Assembly: GCF_003171675.1 (NCBI RefSeq)
Contig: NZ_QFZQ01000003.1
Span: 62,001 to 126,000 of the forward strand
DNA length: 64,000 nt
Direction of reading: 5' to 3'
DNA from: Reichenbachiella versicolor
GTDB lineage: Bacteria > Bacteroidota > Bacteroidia > Cytophagales > Cyclobacteriaceae
Of this stretch, positions 8,166 to 18,319 are shown piece after piece. The position numbers and the translations under genes were made by a program. How positions within the stretch are numbered: the first letter of the stretch is position 1; every line of letters begins with the position of its first letter. The notes beneath the pieces were generated by a model. That model was given only the letters and a program-made list of their open reading frames with translations, was not told the DNA's origin and did not search any database.

Positions 8166-9473
8166 TTACTTCTTCTCTTTCTTTTTATATCTGCCTTCTG
8201 GGTGATAATTCAATGTTTCCATGCTTTGAGCGAAGTATACATCTGGGTGATGCCAGTCGCCTGTTTTCTTGAAAGATGAGTTTTCATAATCAAGGCTCAA
8301 ATCGCAATCAAATCTTCCCATTATTGAGTGAAGTGTGGTAGGGGTACCAGCATTCACGAAATGGCATAGTCCCCAAGTGAAACCTCTGTTACCTCCTTCT
8401 TTTTCGAATAGGTTTGGAATGAAAGGAGCTGCTGCAGTAGGGGGGAGTGAAACATTTGCTGCTGGAACGAAGTTGACACCGTCTTTTGAGAACTGAATAG
8501 ACTCTCTTTCATTTCCATCTTTGATCGCTAAGGTTGCTATTCCATCTTTAAATGGCCAATAAGTAGTCTCATGTCCTGAGTTCATTACTGGATTAAGCGG
8601 ATGCTTTTCGAATGGTCCTAGTGGGTTGTCTGCTGTCACCAATCCATGCGCAACGGCATATTTGTCTCTTAAATGAGGCCACTTGTTATAGGCGGCTTTA
8701 TAATAGATGTGAATCTTGCCGTTGAAAATAATAGGATGTGGATCATGAGTTGCATTTTGATCCCACTCACCTTCTTTGCCGAAAGGAATCACAGCGTCAG
8801 CACCATGTGTCCATGGACCATCGGGCGAGTCAGCATATGAAACTGATACAGGGCAAAGGTCTCCTCTTAAGCCACTTGGTTCGTCAAATGCTTGATAATA
8901 CAGATAGTATTTTCCTTCCCATACTAGAATATCAGGTGTAGCAACTGATCTCCAACCAGATTTTGGTTTTTCTGGTCTTTCGACTGCTGGACCTATTTCA
9001 TTCCAAGTGATTCCATCTTCACTGGTTGCATACCAGATATCTGAGAGATCCCAATCGGTAGATGGTATGACATCTGTTGCTTCTTTGGCTCGGGAATATC
9101 CTATAGGTGCCACTTCAGTGTTCCTGTAAGTATACCAGATGTAATATTTGCCATTAACAAAAACTGGTCTGGAGGGGTCACGACGAGAAACAGTTCCATC
9201 ATGGCCATGGTAGTCGAACCCTTTCAACCTTGTGTATTTGAACAATGAATATAGATCATTGTCTTGTACACGTTTTGCTGGGTATTCAAACATACGTTGA
9301 GTTGAAGTACTCATAGGAATGTCTGGTGCTGTCTCAGGCATTTTGAATGGAAATGCTTGTGATGAAGTAGGCTCCTTTGGAGTTTCTTGTTTAGCTTCTT
9401 TAGTCTTTGTACAACTAAAGGCTAATGCGATACAGGCTGAAAATGCACCTGCTTTGATGAATTGCTTTATCAT
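8166..9473 (-). CDS. GH117 family glycosidase (anhydrogalactosidase type), lipoprotein
   Basis: A 435-residue five-bladed propeller enzyme with a lipoprotein signal (LAFSC, Cys21). The GH117 triad is complete: Asp99 in SRRDPS, Asp244 in THDPHP and His301 in NSGHET. The family cleaves the alpha-1,3 bond of a terminal 3,6-anhydrogalactose from agaro- or carrageeno-oligosaccharides. It lies 2 bp from the preceding GH117 gene, which is clearly its tandem duplicate (same KWP...RDKYAVAHGL segment). Membrane anchoring places it facing the periplasm or the cell surface. L- versus D-anhydrogalactose specificity cannot be decided by eye. Confidence 0.9.
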   Translation of the reverse strand: MIKQFIKAGAFSACIALAFSCTKTKEAKQETPKEPTSSQAFPFKMPETAPDIPMSTSTQRMFEYPAKRVQDNDLYSLFKYTRLKGFDYHGHDGTVSRRDPSRPVFVNGKYYIWYTYRNTEVAPIGYSRAKEATDVIPSTDWDLSDIWYATSEDGITWNEIGPAVERPEKPKSGWRSVATPDILVWEGKYYLYYQAFDEPSGLRGDLCPVSVSYADSPDGPWTHGADAVIPFGKEGEWDQNATHDPHPIIFNGKIHIYYKAAYNKWPHLRDKYAVAHGLVTADNPLGPFEKHPLNPVMNSGHETTYWPFKDGIATLAIKDGNERESIQFSKDGVNFVPAANVSLPPTAAAPFIPNLFEKEGGNRGFTWGLCHFVNAGTPTTLHSIMGRFDCDLSLDYENSSFKKTGDWHHPDVYFAQSMETLNYHPEGRYKKKEKK

Positions 9474-9475
9474 GG

Positions 9476-10783
9476 TTATTTCGTTGCTTGTGTTTCTTGT
9501 TTTGCTGCTTCTATTCTTTTCTTTTTCAATCCTCCAAGTCCCTGCTTGAAGAATACTTCTGGTCTATGCCATACCCCTGTGCTTTTCATTCTTGGCTCGT
9601 GAACATCTAAGCTTAAATCACAATCTACACGGGCAATGATCGAATGCTTTTTATCTCTTGATGTAGCTGCGTTGATGAAGTGACATACACCCCAAGTTAC
9701 CCCTCTTCCATATTCGGTTCCTGTGAAGGCATCAGGTGTGTAGAATCCAGTGGCTGTAGGAGTAAGCTCTACAGTTGCAGCGATATTGAAATTGACGCCG
9801 TCTGCGGCATATTGCATAGTTTGTGCTTCGTTACCATCCTTGATCGCTAGTGCTGCGATGCCTTCTTTAAATGGGAAGTAGGTCGTCTCATGTCCTGAGT
9901 TCAGTACCGGATTTAGCGGGTGTTTTTCAAATGGACCAAATGGATCTTCTGCGATGGCCAATCCATGGGCTACCGCATACTTATCACGTTTTTCTGGCCA
10001 TTTGTTGTAGGCAGCTTTGTAGTATAGGTAGATTTTCCCATTGTATATGATCGGGTGTGGATCTTGAGTTTGGTCTTGATCCCATTCTCCCTTTTTGCCG
10101 AACGGTACTACAGGTTTACCAACATGTGTCCAAGGGCCATTTGGTGAATCGGCGTAAGCCATAGAAATTGGACACCAGTCTCCACGCGTACCGCTTGGTT
10201 CGTTGAAGGCTTGGAAGTACAGGTAGTATTTGCCTTTCCAGATTAGAATATCAGGAGTAGCTATTGATCTCCATCCTAATGCTGGTTTCTCAGGTCTAGC
10301 TACTGCTACCCCTTGTTCTTCCCAAGTGAAGCCGTCTTCACTGGTAGCATACCATAAGTCACACAAATCCCAGTCGGTAGATGGAATTTCGTCAGTTGCT
10401 TCATTTGCTCTATTCCAGCCAATTGGAGGAACCTTAGTATGGCGTTTTGTGTACCAAATGTAGTATTTTCCATCAATCAATACTGGTCTTGAAGGGTCAC
10501 GTCGGGTGATAGTTCCATCGCCTCCATTATAATCGAAGCCTTCTAATTTGGTATACTTAAACTGCGAGAAAAGCTCATTGTCTTGTACACGCGGGGCTGG
10601 GTAATCAAACATTCTTTCCGCTGCTGCACTCATAGGAAAGTTTGGCTTCGATTCAGGTAGTTTATGTGGAAATACCTGATTGGTGACTTCTGCTGGAGTC
10701 TCTACTTCTTGTTTTGGACTGCATGACCATATCATGGCGATGGTCAATAGAGGAATAATTAGTTTACTAGTCATCATTTGCAC
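9476..10783 (-). CDS. GH117 family glycosidase (anhydrogalactosidase type), lipoprotein
   Basis: Tandem paralogue of the next gene and the same length (435 residues). The lipobox ends at Cys21 (IAMIWSC) if translation begins MQMMTSK; the second or third Met would also leave a functional signal. The catalytic residues expected for GH117 are present: Asp96 (TRRDPS), Asp241 (TQDPHP) and His298 (NSGHET). It follows a sulfatase by 4 bp and precedes the second GH117 by 2 bp, so the three are one transcript. Two close copies suggest dosage or slightly different substrate tailoring, for example desulfated versus methylated ends. That is inference. Confidence 0.9.
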   Translation of the reverse strand: MQMMTSKLIIPLLTIAMIWSCSPKQEVETPAEVTNQVFPHKLPESKPNFPMSAAAERMFDYPAPRVQDNELFSQFKYTKLEGFDYNGGDGTITRRDPSRPVLIDGKYYIWYTKRHTKVPPIGWNRANEATDEIPSTDWDLCDLWYATSEDGFTWEEQGVAVARPEKPALGWRSIATPDILIWKGKYYLYFQAFNEPSGTRGDWCPISMAYADSPNGPWTHVGKPVVPFGKKGEWDQDQTQDPHPIIYNGKIYLYYKAAYNKWPEKRDKYAVAHGLAIAEDPFGPFEKHPLNPVLNSGHETTYFPFKEGIAALAIKDGNEAQTMQYAADGVNFNIAATVELTPTATGFYTPDAFTGTEYGRGVTWGVCHFINAATSRDKKHSIIARVDCDLSLDVHEPRMKSTGVWHRPEVFFKQGLGGLKKKRIEAAKQETQATK

Positions 10784-10787
10784 ATTG

Positions 10788-12569
10788 TTATTTTAACATT
10801 TTTATATAGGTGTAATACACCCCATATTTTTCTTTGCCTTCGATGAAGTCGTTCACGAGCATGGTCTTTCCTTTGGAGAGGTAGACCTCGAAGGTAACGG
10901 CTTCATCGGTAGGTGAAATTTCTTTTTCTAGTATCTGGTTGGCGATACTGATACGCACTTTTTGTGGTGAAATAGCCTTGTAATCATAGAGATCCTTTGG
11001 GTTCTTTTTCGGGGTTCCCAATATTGGACCTGAACATTCCTTTGGCCATCTTTGACAACTAATGAGATACTTGCCATCCTGTTCGATTTTGAGCGAATGG
11101 GTGTTATTGGTGTTTTTCATACCAGCTGAAACTTGCTCAGCTTTCCAGATGCCTTTGTCTTCACCGATGGCATGTTGTATTGTTAGCTTGACTTCTGGCT
11201 GGATTGAATTGCCAATAATGTGGTATGGGAATTCATTATACTCTGGATTCTCTTTCGCTTTTTTGACGAATTCCTCATTAGCAGTTATCATTCGATAGGC
11301 TAAGTCCCAATTATCTCTTCCAATGTTGTTTTTTTGAAAACGGTCATTATCTACATTGTAGAGTTGATCACCATTAATTAACCTCCAATCATCTACCATT
11401 ATGCATGTTTGGTCAAAATCCATAGGAGGTCTCCAGTCCTGTCTATGATGGATGAACACCATTCGATCTTCGAGTTTCTTAGCTTTTTTCTGTAAAAGAA
11501 GGGAGAAGTCTAGTCCATCGAGTTCCATGTTACTAGGAACTTTTAAATCGCATAGACTTGCTAGAGTCGGTATCAAGTCTACGTGTGCAGTTAGCTCGTT
11601 AATATCCTTTCCACCTTTGATCTTTCCGTCTTTCCACCGGATGAAAAATGGTACTCGGTGACCACCTTCAGCTTTACTGCCTTTCTTACCTCGGAAACCA
11701 TAATTGTATCCAATCTTGCCATCTTTGCTAAGGCCGTTACCAGAGCCATTGTCCGTGGTGAATATCAAGATCGTGTTATCTGCTAAATCATTCTCCTTGA
11801 GGTATGCTTCTAGCTTGCCGAAGTTTTCGTCGATGTTGGTGATCATACCGTAGAACTCTGCACTGTATATGTTTTTGCCTACTTCAGGTCTGTAAGGCGC
11901 TGCGTACTTTTCTTCTACAATTAGTGGGCTATGTGGTGCATTTGTGGGTAGGTAGATGAAGAACGGCTTATCCTTATTCTGGTCGATGAACTTCATGGCT
12001 TCTTGGAACCAAACATCTGTACAATAGCCTTTGAATTGTTTGGGCTGATTGTTGACATAGTACATGTCATCAAAGTAGCTATTTCCCCAATAGTCTGACA
12101 GTTCACCAACTCCACCCGCCAAGTGTTGAACAGCAAGATCAAATCCTGAGTCAGTCGGTCTCACGGGATAGTTGTCTCCTAAGTGCCATTTACCAAACAT
12201 TCCTGTGGTATAGCCATTGTTTTTGAAGATGTCTGCCATAGTAGTAGCTCCTTCGTGCATGGCATCTCGACCTTTGTAAGTTGCCCAGACACCATTGTTG
12301 ATAGGGTAACGGCCTGTCATGATAGCAGCACGGGATGGAGCACATAATGGACTGACATGGAAGTCTGTCATACGAATGGCTTCTGTATAAAACTCATCGA
12401 GATTAGGTGTTTGAATATAAGGATTACCATGACAACCTATATCTCCGATACCTTGGTCATCAGTAAGTATGAGGATGACATTAGGTTTGGAATTTGGTGC
12501 TGCAATTAAAATACCTTGCAACGTGATCAGAGTAAGTAGTATTTGTAATCTTACCATTGCTATCATCAT
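10788..12569 (-). CDS. Type I sulfatase (formylglycine-dependent, S1 family)
   Basis: This 593-residue secreted sulfatase carries the maturation motif CAPSR (Cys76), which is converted to formylglycine, followed by the GRYP segment. Metal-binding LTDDQG near residue 36 and FTTDNGSGNG near residue 275 are as expected for the alkaline-phosphatase-like fold. The signal peptide spans about residues 1-24. The last 140 residues or so (after the IGNSIQPEVKL segment) extend beyond a standard sulfatase and look beta-rich, with NTHSLKIEQDGKYLIS. They resemble the extra domain of some arylsulfatases rather than a sorting signal. It presumably removes sulfate from galactan oligosaccharides so that the GH117 and GH2 enzymes can act. 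The regiospecificity is unknown. Confidence 0.92.
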   Translation of the reverse strand: MMIAMVRLQILLTLITLQGILIAAPNSKPNVILILTDDQGIGDIGCHGNPYIQTPNLDEFYTEAIRMTDFHVSPLCAPSRAAIMTGRYPINNGVWATYKGRDAMHEGATTMADIFKNNGYTTGMFGKWHLGDNYPVRPTDSGFDLAVQHLAGGVGELSDYWGNSYFDDMYYVNNQPKQFKGYCTDVWFQEAMKFIDQNKDKPFFIYLPTNAPHSPLIVEEKYAAPYRPEVGKNIYSAEFYGMITNIDENFGKLEAYLKENDLADNTILIFTTDNGSGNGLSKDGKIGYNYGFRGKKGSKAEGGHRVPFFIRWKDGKIKGGKDINELTAHVDLIPTLASLCDLKVPSNMELDGLDFSLLLQKKAKKLEDRMVFIHHRQDWRPPMDFDQTCIMVDDWRLINGDQLYNVDNDRFQKNNIGRDNWDLAYRMITANEEFVKKAKENPEYNEFPYHIIGNSIQPEVKLTIQHAIGEDKGIWKAEQVSAGMKNTNNTHSLKIEQDGKYLISCQRWPKECSGPILGTPKKNPKDLYDYKAISPQKVRISIANQILEKEISPTDEAVTFEVYLSKGKTMLVNDFIEGKEKYGVYYTYIKMLK

Positions 12570-12579
12570 TTGTAAAAGT

Positions 12580-12633
12580 CATTAATAGCCTTAGATAGTC
12601 AGGATACATACTGTGCCATCTGGGCTATTAATG
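12580..12633. repeat. Intercistronic inverted repeat (CATTAATAGCC arms)
   Basis: A perfect 11-bp inverted repeat, CATTAATAGCC at 12580-12590 and GGCTATTAATG at 12623-12633, encloses 32 nt with partial inner pairing. It lies between two sulfatase genes on the same strand. It lacks a T-tract on the minus strand, so an RNA-processing or stability hairpin is more likely than a terminator. Confidence 0.6.
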
Positions 12634-12698
12634 TCTTGTTGAGTTTTTGTTTATCTGAATAGTGGTCTGTCAGTTTGAAAAAAGTGATTGATACATTG

Positions 12699-14537
12699 TC
12701 ATAGTTTCAGTTTATAGTCATGCGCTCCTGGAGCGAAATTGCTGCGATAGACAGTGGTACCATCAGCTTTTTTACCCCAGCCTACTTCGACTCTATCGTC
12801 ACCTAATACAATATCCATGAGCTTCTTTTTCATCTTCATGGCGATCTCTTCGTAGTTTTTGTCGAATGCTAAATTTTTAGTCTCTTTTGGATCTTTGGTC
12901 ATATCGTATAAGGCAGGGTCAAGTTCCTTGTATGAGGCGTTTAGTGCCCATTCCATATTTTCGCCTCTTTTCTTATGAGGACGCGTTTGCATAGAGAAGA
13001 CATATTCTTTGGTTCTTATATAAGCTCTTGGGCCAGTTACTGCATGACTTTCTCCTATGATGTAGTCGCGCTTTTGGGCTTTGCCCGATGCTATTTGCGC
13101 CATGTCCATTCCGTCCAGATATTCATATTGTTTATCCTTCAGGTTGGCTCCTCCGGCTGCCATGAAAGTTGGTGCTATGTCTATAAATTCAGTATAGTCT
13201 TGCACTACCTTTCCAGCTGGAAAAGTTTTCTTATCAGATGATACAACTACAATAGGGTTATGGCTATCGATCTCCCATGAAGAAAATTTAGATATAGCGC
13301 CGTGATCATTGAGCTTCCATCCATGGTCGCCACATACAAACATGATGATCCAGTCTTGATTGTTCTTTTCACTGTACTCGATAAAAGCTTTGGCTGCTTG
13401 ACCTACGAGTTCGTCGCCATAGGCGCAAAATGCGTAGTAGTCCTGAATCATTTTTTGCTTTTCTTCATCTGTGAAATGGTCTGACATGCTCTTAATGGCG
13501 ATTTTTTTCAGTTGTGAAGGCATATTTTCCAATTCCTTTTTATTGAATTCTGGAACTTTATATTTCTTCTTAGCAAACCTTTCTCGGTAGCTAGCAGGGG
13601 GTAATACTGGAGTGTGTGGATAGTCAAAACCTATATTACAGAATAGAGGCTTTGAAGTATCTACTCCTTCAAACACCCTTGATCCAGCTGCAAATTTTTT
13701 GTTCTCGTTTTTTAGGTAGTCTTCGAAAATGGATGCGTAGTGGCCATCACGCGTTTTACCGGCAGGTTGAGAACTAACTCCTGATAGGATTATCCCATCA
13801 ATATTATTATTGGGTTTTTGGGGAGTGTAATGACGTAGAAGGTCATATTTCTTCATAGTCTTTTTGGCAGTTCCTTTGTGTTTAGAGTTATTTACTTCGA
13901 GTTCTTTATGGACATATTCGAATTCACCCTCTGGGGTCACAAAGAACTTGACTTGTTTCATTGGCTTTTCTAGTTTCTCACCGTCCATTTCATAAAACCA
14001 ATCTTTACCCCAATCTGTCAATCCGTCTCGACGTAATTGTTTAAAACTGATATTGGTCTGATACATCTCAAATGGTACAGATTTGCCCTGATTATTGATA
14101 GTTTTAATTCTCACACCTTGTTTGCCAATGATGATTGTCTGGTATCCGAGATCTGCCATTTGCTCGGGCAAAGTAGGTTTGCAGTGCTCTGCATTGTTAT
14201 TATAGTACTCGAATTCGTAAACCCCTGATCTGAAAGGGTACCTTCCTAGATGCATCGCAGATCTGGATGGCGCACATCCAGTTGCCTGACAGTAAGTGTT
14301 GATGTAGGTTGTTCCTTGACTTACTAGATTATCTACATTTGGAGATTCAACATAACCTAGTTCACTCATTTCTTGTCCAGTAAGGATCTTATTAAATGAA
14401 CGAACAGCATCATATCGCTCATCATCTGTCAACATCCATAGAATGTTAGGCTGTTGTTTTTGGGCGATAGTGCTTTTACTAGCTAAAAGTATGGTTAATA
14501 CTGCTAGAATTAGTCTGACCAATTTCATACTCTTCAT
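12699..14537 (-). CDS. Type I sulfatase (formylglycine-dependent, S1 family)
   Basis: A 612-residue secreted sulfatase with the maturation motif CAPSR at Cys88, metal ligands in MLTDDERYD near residue 36, and a second metal segment, [14 protein letters not shown]. It differs strongly from the other two sulfatases of the locus (longer insertions, ending [14 protein letters not shown]), so it probably attacks a different sulfate position. Its ATG overlaps the stop of the upstream GH16 gene by one base (TAATG), coupling translation of endo-hydrolase and sulfatase. The signal peptide covers about residues 1-25; an alternative Met is at position 4. Confidence 0.92.
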   Translation of the reverse strand: MKSMKLVRLILAVLTILLASKSTIAQKQQPNILWMLTDDERYDAVRSFNKILTGQEMSELGYVESPNVDNLVSQGTTYINTYCQATGCAPSRSAMHLGRYPFRSGVYEFEYYNNNAEHCKPTLPEQMADLGYQTIIIGKQGVRIKTINNQGKSVPFEMYQTNISFKQLRRDGLTDWGKDWFYEMDGEKLEKPMKQVKFFVTPEGEFEYVHKELEVNNSKHKGTAKKTMKKYDLLRHYTPQKPNNNIDGIILSGVSSQPAGKTRDGHYASIFEDYLKNENKKFAAGSRVFEGVDTSKPLFCNIGFDYPHTPVLPPASYRERFAKKKYKVPEFNKKELENMPSQLKKIAIKSMSDHFTDEEKQKMIQDYYAFCAYGDELVGQAAKAFIEYSEKNNQDWIIMFVCGDHGWKLNDHGAISKFSSWEIDSHNPIVVVSSDKKTFPAGKVVQDYTEFIDIAPTFMAAGGANLKDKQYEYLDGMDMAQIASGKAQKRDYIIGESHAVTGPRAYIRTKEYVFSMQTRPHKKRGENMEWALNASYKELDPALYDMTKDPKETKNLAFDKNYEEIAMKMKKKLMDIVLGDDRVEVGWGKKADGTTVYRSNFAPGAHDYKLKL

Positions 14538-15481
14538 TATTTAGTTTTTAACGGGTGATAGTGAAACCAATCCACTTCGAATGTGGAATTTGTTATTTGT
14601 TCTTCTTGTATTGGTGTTTTTCCTTGTGGCAAGAAAAGGTTTCCTAAATACCAATACAGTGGCTTTCTAGCTTTGTTCGGAACAGTTCGTAGTGATGGCG
14701 CAACATCATTTTCTGAGAAGTTGATACGGTGTCCGACTTTTACCCATTCTTCACTGTCAAGGTACCACATTTGTAAGTACTCAGGGTGGTATTCCATTCC
14801 CCAAGTTTGCCACTGGTCAAAGCCTGATCTTCCGATTATTTCGCCTTTGTATTTATCCTTTTTTCCATCGATCATGATGGCCTTTTTCCAACCGAATGAA
14901 GGTCCTGGTTTTATATTGACCTTTACTTTCTTATTTAAAGAATCTACCCACAGGTAGCACGGTGCATCTGAACTCCAGTCAGTTTTTACTTTTGACCAAG
15001 TCGAGAATTCCATGATGTCGATCTCCATCCAGTTGCTATTCTCACCAGTTGTTCCGGGTACATTGTTTCTTCTAGTGTCGTTGAGAGATCCCCATACTGA
15101 GGGGTGCCAAGCGTTTCGGGCGTCTGGAACGATACCGGTAGTCTTCCAATTAAATGCGTAAAACCCGTATTGGAAATAATTATTTGAGACGATAGCTCCA
15201 GCTTTACGCTTGTTCTTGTGACCATAGCAAATCAGTTTACCGTCTTTTTCTTGGACATACTCTTTGCCTTGCCCTAGACCTGTTTTGGTAGATTCTCTAT
15301 AGTGCCATTTCTTCGTATCGAAGGAATTGTTTTTTCGTTTTCCGTTGAATTCATCAGAGTATTTACTATCCGGCTTCGATGCATAGATGTTCTTGAGTTC
15401 TGGTGGAAATAGCCCTTGTGCTTCTACTTGTGTAGCAAGTAGAAGAGGGAGGATGAGTAGGAGTATTATGCTTTGATTCAT
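14537..15481 (-). CDS. GH16 family endo-galactanase (carrageenase/agarase/porphyranase type)
   Basis: Translation is taken from the ATG at 15481, which gives a clean signal peptide ([12 protein letters not shown] to VEAQ). A longer frame to 15556 would only add repeat-derived residues. The mature protein is a GH16 jelly-roll of normal size (314 residues in total). The active-site signature reads EIDIME with nucleophile Glu153, Asp155 and acid/base Glu158, followed by a beta-bulge-type FSTW. It has the WHPSVWG segment also found in its neighbour. GH16 enzymes of red-algal galactan loci cut internal beta-1,4 linkages. Which galactan is cut cannot be assigned. It shares a stop/start overlap with the following sulfatase gene. 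Confidence 0.9.
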   Translation of the reverse strand: MNQSIILLLILPLLLATQVEAQGLFPPELKNIYASKPDSKYSDEFNGKRKNNSFDTKKWHYRESTKTGLGQGKEYVQEKDGKLICYGHKNKRKAGAIVSNNYFQYGFYAFNWKTTGIVPDARNAWHPSVWGSLNDTRRNNVPGTTGENSNWMEIDIMEFSTWSKVKTDWSSDAPCYLWVDSLNKKVKVNIKPGPSFGWKKAIMIDGKKDKYKGEIIGRSGFDQWQTWGMEYHPEYLQMWYLDSEEWVKVGHRINFSENDVAPSLRTVPNKARKPLYWYLGNLFLPQGKTPIQEEQITNSTFEVDWFHYHPLKTK

Positions 15482-15483
15482 GT

Positions 15484-15555
15484 CTATGTTTCTTTTAAAT
15501 CTTATTAACCCCCTCTGACTAAAGGGGGAATTCTTTCGAAAAGAAGTGAGGAGCA
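15484..15555. repeat. Intergenic palindromic CCCCCT...AGGGGG repeat
   Basis: The spacer between the two GH16 genes contains CCCCCTCTGACTAAAGGGGG, a short hairpin of the type also seen near 8043 and 25712-25745. It is followed by an A/G-rich stretch. It is non-coding, although in-frame read-through would extend the downstream GH16 N-terminus artificially. Confidence 0.45.
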
Positions 15556-15565
15556 TTAACTGAAA

Positions 15566-16594
15566 TTATTTTGTTGGGATCAACTTCGATTCGTCTTTCA
15601 AAATTTGCTTACTTCCTGTTGGTTGATCATTTTCCCATGCCCAATCCATATCAACAGCCTCGATGTGTCTGTAGTATCTAAAGAAGTCAATGTCAAAGGA
15701 CATGTCTTCACTTGTTCGTTGGTTTTTACCTTCTTGAATCTGGCGATATATATAGCGAGCTACTATGTTGCCAAGAATCCAGAATACAGGTGTTCTTGAC
15801 TTTTTACCGATGGAGGATTGGGTGTATTTGCTTTCTGGAACTTTGTTATTGTCTTCTACAAAATTCACTACTCTGTCTCCATATTCTTTCCACTGACCAT
15901 CTTCCCATAGCCATAGTTTAAGATGTTCAGGAGAATATTCTAAACCGATTGTCTGCCATCTATCGTCCGTAATATCCGCGTGGTCTTTCATTTCGGCTTT
16001 TTCATGTTTGGCAGGAATGATGTTTCTACGTTTGCCCTTACTATCTAGCATGCGTGCATTGGTATGGCTGCCCCATCCATTAGATCCGTTTTTCCATTCC
16101 ATGAAGTCTAATTCCAACCAAAAATCAGGAGGGCATGAGGTACGATTTTTACCTTCAACATTGTCTAGTCTTGCTCCCCATATTGATGGATGCCAGACGG
16201 TTCTTTTTTTCTTGACTTCTGGAGTATCGACTCCTCGATATCTGAACCTAGTTACATAAAAACCATAATAGCCTGTAGCAGCAGACACGATTCCTGCTGT
16301 TCTGTATTCGTCGTCTTTTCTTTCTGCTTTAATCGAGACATATTGAACCCTGCCTTCTTTTTCCATTTGTACCAATGACTTGTCATTGATGTAGGGAGTA
16401 GTGGTCTCATTACCAGTATTTCTTCGTGCCCATTTTTTATTATCAAGCTTCTTGGAGTTGAACTCATCAGAAATACTCGCATCTCGGTAATTGACATAAT
16501 TTTCTTTTGTTCCAGATGGAAGTTGAGAAACTGTTTGTGCCTGTGTGACTATTGGAAGTAGAACTAGTGCTACTGCTTTATATAAGTTTTTCAT
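15566..16594 (-). CDS. GH16 family endo-galactanase, second copy
   Basis: A 342-residue secreted GH16 protein with signal peptide 1-20 (IVTQAQ). The active site is ELDFME: Glu161, Asp163 and Glu166 are all present. It shares the WHPSIWG and FWILGN-like segments with the neighbouring GH16 but is otherwise quite different, with a longer C-terminal region (RYIYRQIQEGKNQ). The two enzymes are more likely complementary than redundant, for example cutting differently sulfated stretches of one polymer. It lies 9 bp after the beta-helix gene, in the same transcript. Confidence 0.9.
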   Translation of the reverse strand: MKNLYKAVALVLLPIVTQAQTVSQLPSGTKENYVNYRDASISDEFNSKKLDNKKWARRNTGNETTTPYINDKSLVQMEKEGRVQYVSIKAERKDDEYRTAGIVSAATGYYGFYVTRFRYRGVDTPEVKKKRTVWHPSIWGARLDNVEGKNRTSCPPDFWLELDFMEWKNGSNGWGSHTNARMLDSKGKRRNIIPAKHEKAEMKDHADITDDRWQTIGLEYSPEHLKLWLWEDGQWKEYGDRVVNFVEDNNKVPESKYTQSSIGKKSRTPVFWILGNIVARYIYRQIQEGKNQRTSEDMSFDIDFFRYYRHIEAVDMDWAWENDQPTGSKQILKDESKLIPTK

Positions 16595-16603
16595 ATCAGG
16601 TTT

Positions 16604-18268
16604 TTATTCTACTTTATTGAGAACCCACTGGTAGTTTGAGTCTTTATGATTTTTGACAATAGAGACTATAGCTTGGTCATTGTTTTTGATTATTTGACTT
16701 TTTCTTTCATTTCCTCCTGGTAGAAGGGCATACTTTCCATCTTTTTGATGAATCGAAAATCCTGGTGCTCTTTCTAGGTCTCTGTAGTCTCCTTTAGCTT
16801 CGACAAGTACAAACTCTTCGAATAGCACATAGGGCTTGCCAAGATTGGCATCCTGCTCTGGTTTAGTAGGGCCTTTATAGACTTCTAGGTAGAATTTGTC
16901 TTTATTCTGGTTTTGGATTAAATAGTAACTTCCAAGTTTAGAACTGTAATCGTAGGAGATTTTCCACTTGAATTGGTCGCTAGTAGGTAGCTTTTTGGAT
17001 TTCAAAAATTTGACTACTCCATCGACTAAGGCTAGGTATTCTCCACTTTCCCATTGGATAAAGTAAGTGCCGGATTCAATTACCTGTTTGCATTTTGTAT
17101 TGCTTACTTTGGAGTATGCTCCATCTATTCCAGGTTGAGGGTTGCCATCGGTGCCGATTTTGATATCTGTGTTGTTGCATCCCCAAAAAGTGACATATTC
17201 TGTTCCAGGTACTGGGTTGATAATTTTGTTGCTATTGATCGTGATATTGTGTGCGCCGGATGCTGAGATGAAGCGTTCAAGTTTTCCATTGTTTTCAATC
17301 ACATTGCCAGTGATGTTGATGTCAAAGCAGGTAGCTGTGGCACCGAGGCTCATAACTTGAAAGGCTTTATCTCCTTTGAAAATAAATCTATTGTTGGTGA
17401 CGTCTATATTATTCGTGAATTCTTCAAGATGGAAAGGTTCTTTTTTAGATAGCTCACAGATCATGATATTGTTAGTGAATATCATATTAGAGCCTTTTGA
17501 TATACTGAATCTCGTATCAACGAATTTGGAATTGCTGACTACCGTGCCATTGTGATTCCAAGTAGGGGCGTATTCATCATTTCCTGCATCATGACTAAGA
17601 GCTGAGCTTTGGCCTCTTTTAGATTTTTCGTCTGGTTCAAAGTAACACCTATCGATGATCAATTTGCCGCGACTGACAGTCGGATACACTCCTTTGGCTA
17701 CAGACCGATTCAGCCATAGTCCAGAATAGCCATAACTCTTGAAAGATACATGTGAGATTTTACCACTACAGCCATCAGGCATACTAAGAACGACTTTCGC
17801 CCAGTGCCTTGCAGTCCAGTTCTTACAGTCAAAAAATACATTTTCGAGGTTCAAAACTGGTTCATGAAATCTTTCTCCTCGTAGACCTGCTTGATCCCAT
17901 TTGATATTAGAAATGGATACGTTCTTACAGGTCTTAGTAATCTCTATGGGGGAGCCCGTAAACGCTATTGTAGTTTTTATGAGTTTTTTATCTTCATAAG
18001 CTCCCATCACTGTTTCATCTGACCCGATTTTGTTTGCTCCGTTGATCGTGAAATCGGCCTTTGCTTTGGCGACGTTTTTTGGTAGGTGAATTGTCCAGCT
18101 GCCTTTTTCAAAAGTGATTGTGCCTCCTTCTTTTAGGAGTTTTTTGAATTCTGCAGTGGCTTTGGCATCAGAGTCGTCACTTTTGATCGTGACGTCTATA
18201 GCTTGTGTTGTAAAACATAGCGTCCCAAGGAGGATGGTAACTGTGTATTTGAATATGGCTTTGTTCAT
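16604..18268 (-). CDS. Secreted right-handed beta-helix protein with C-terminal beta-rich domain
   Basis: 554 residues from the ATG at 18268. This start was chosen because it gives a standard signal peptide ending FTTQA; 14 extra residues from 18310 are unlikely. Residues about 80-385 show the repeated short strands with Asn and hydrophobic ladders of a parallel beta-helix (for example NITGNVIENNGK, NITINSNKIINP). The last 170 residues or so contain GTYFIQWESGEYLALVDG and a QWVLNKVE ending, which resemble a trefoil/ricin-like carbohydrate-binding module. Beta-helix folds include iota-carrageenases (GH82), several lyases and GH110 galactosidases. I cannot place it in one family, but context suggests a galactan-active enzyme. 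Confidence 0.75.
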   Translation of the reverse strand: MNKAIFKYTVTILLGTLCFTTQAIDVTIKSDDSDAKATAEFKKLLKEGGTITFEKGSWTIHLPKNVAKAKADFTINGANKIGSDETVMGAYEDKKLIKTTIAFTGSPIEITKTCKNVSISNIKWDQAGLRGERFHEPVLNLENVFFDCKNWTARHWAKVVLSMPDGCSGKISHVSFKSYGYSGLWLNRSVAKGVYPTVSRGKLIIDRCYFEPDEKSKRGQSSALSHDAGNDEYAPTWNHNGTVVSNSKFVDTRFSISKGSNMIFTNNIMICELSKKEPFHLEEFTNNIDVTNNRFIFKGDKAFQVMSLGATATCFDINITGNVIENNGKLERFISASGAHNITINSNKIINPVPGTEYVTFWGCNNTDIKIGTDGNPQPGIDGAYSKVSNTKCKQVIESGTYFIQWESGEYLALVDGVVKFLKSKKLPTSDQFKWKISYDYSSKLGSYYLIQNQNKDKFYLEVYKGPTKPEQDANLGKPYVLFEEFVLVEAKGDYRDLERAPGFSIHQKDGKYALLPGGNERKSQIIKNNDQAIVSIVKNHKDSNYQWVLNKVE

Positions 18269-18319
18269 TGTTTCTGCTTTTCGTCGGAGGGATTTTACAA
18301 ATATTTCCAAAGGTTATTT

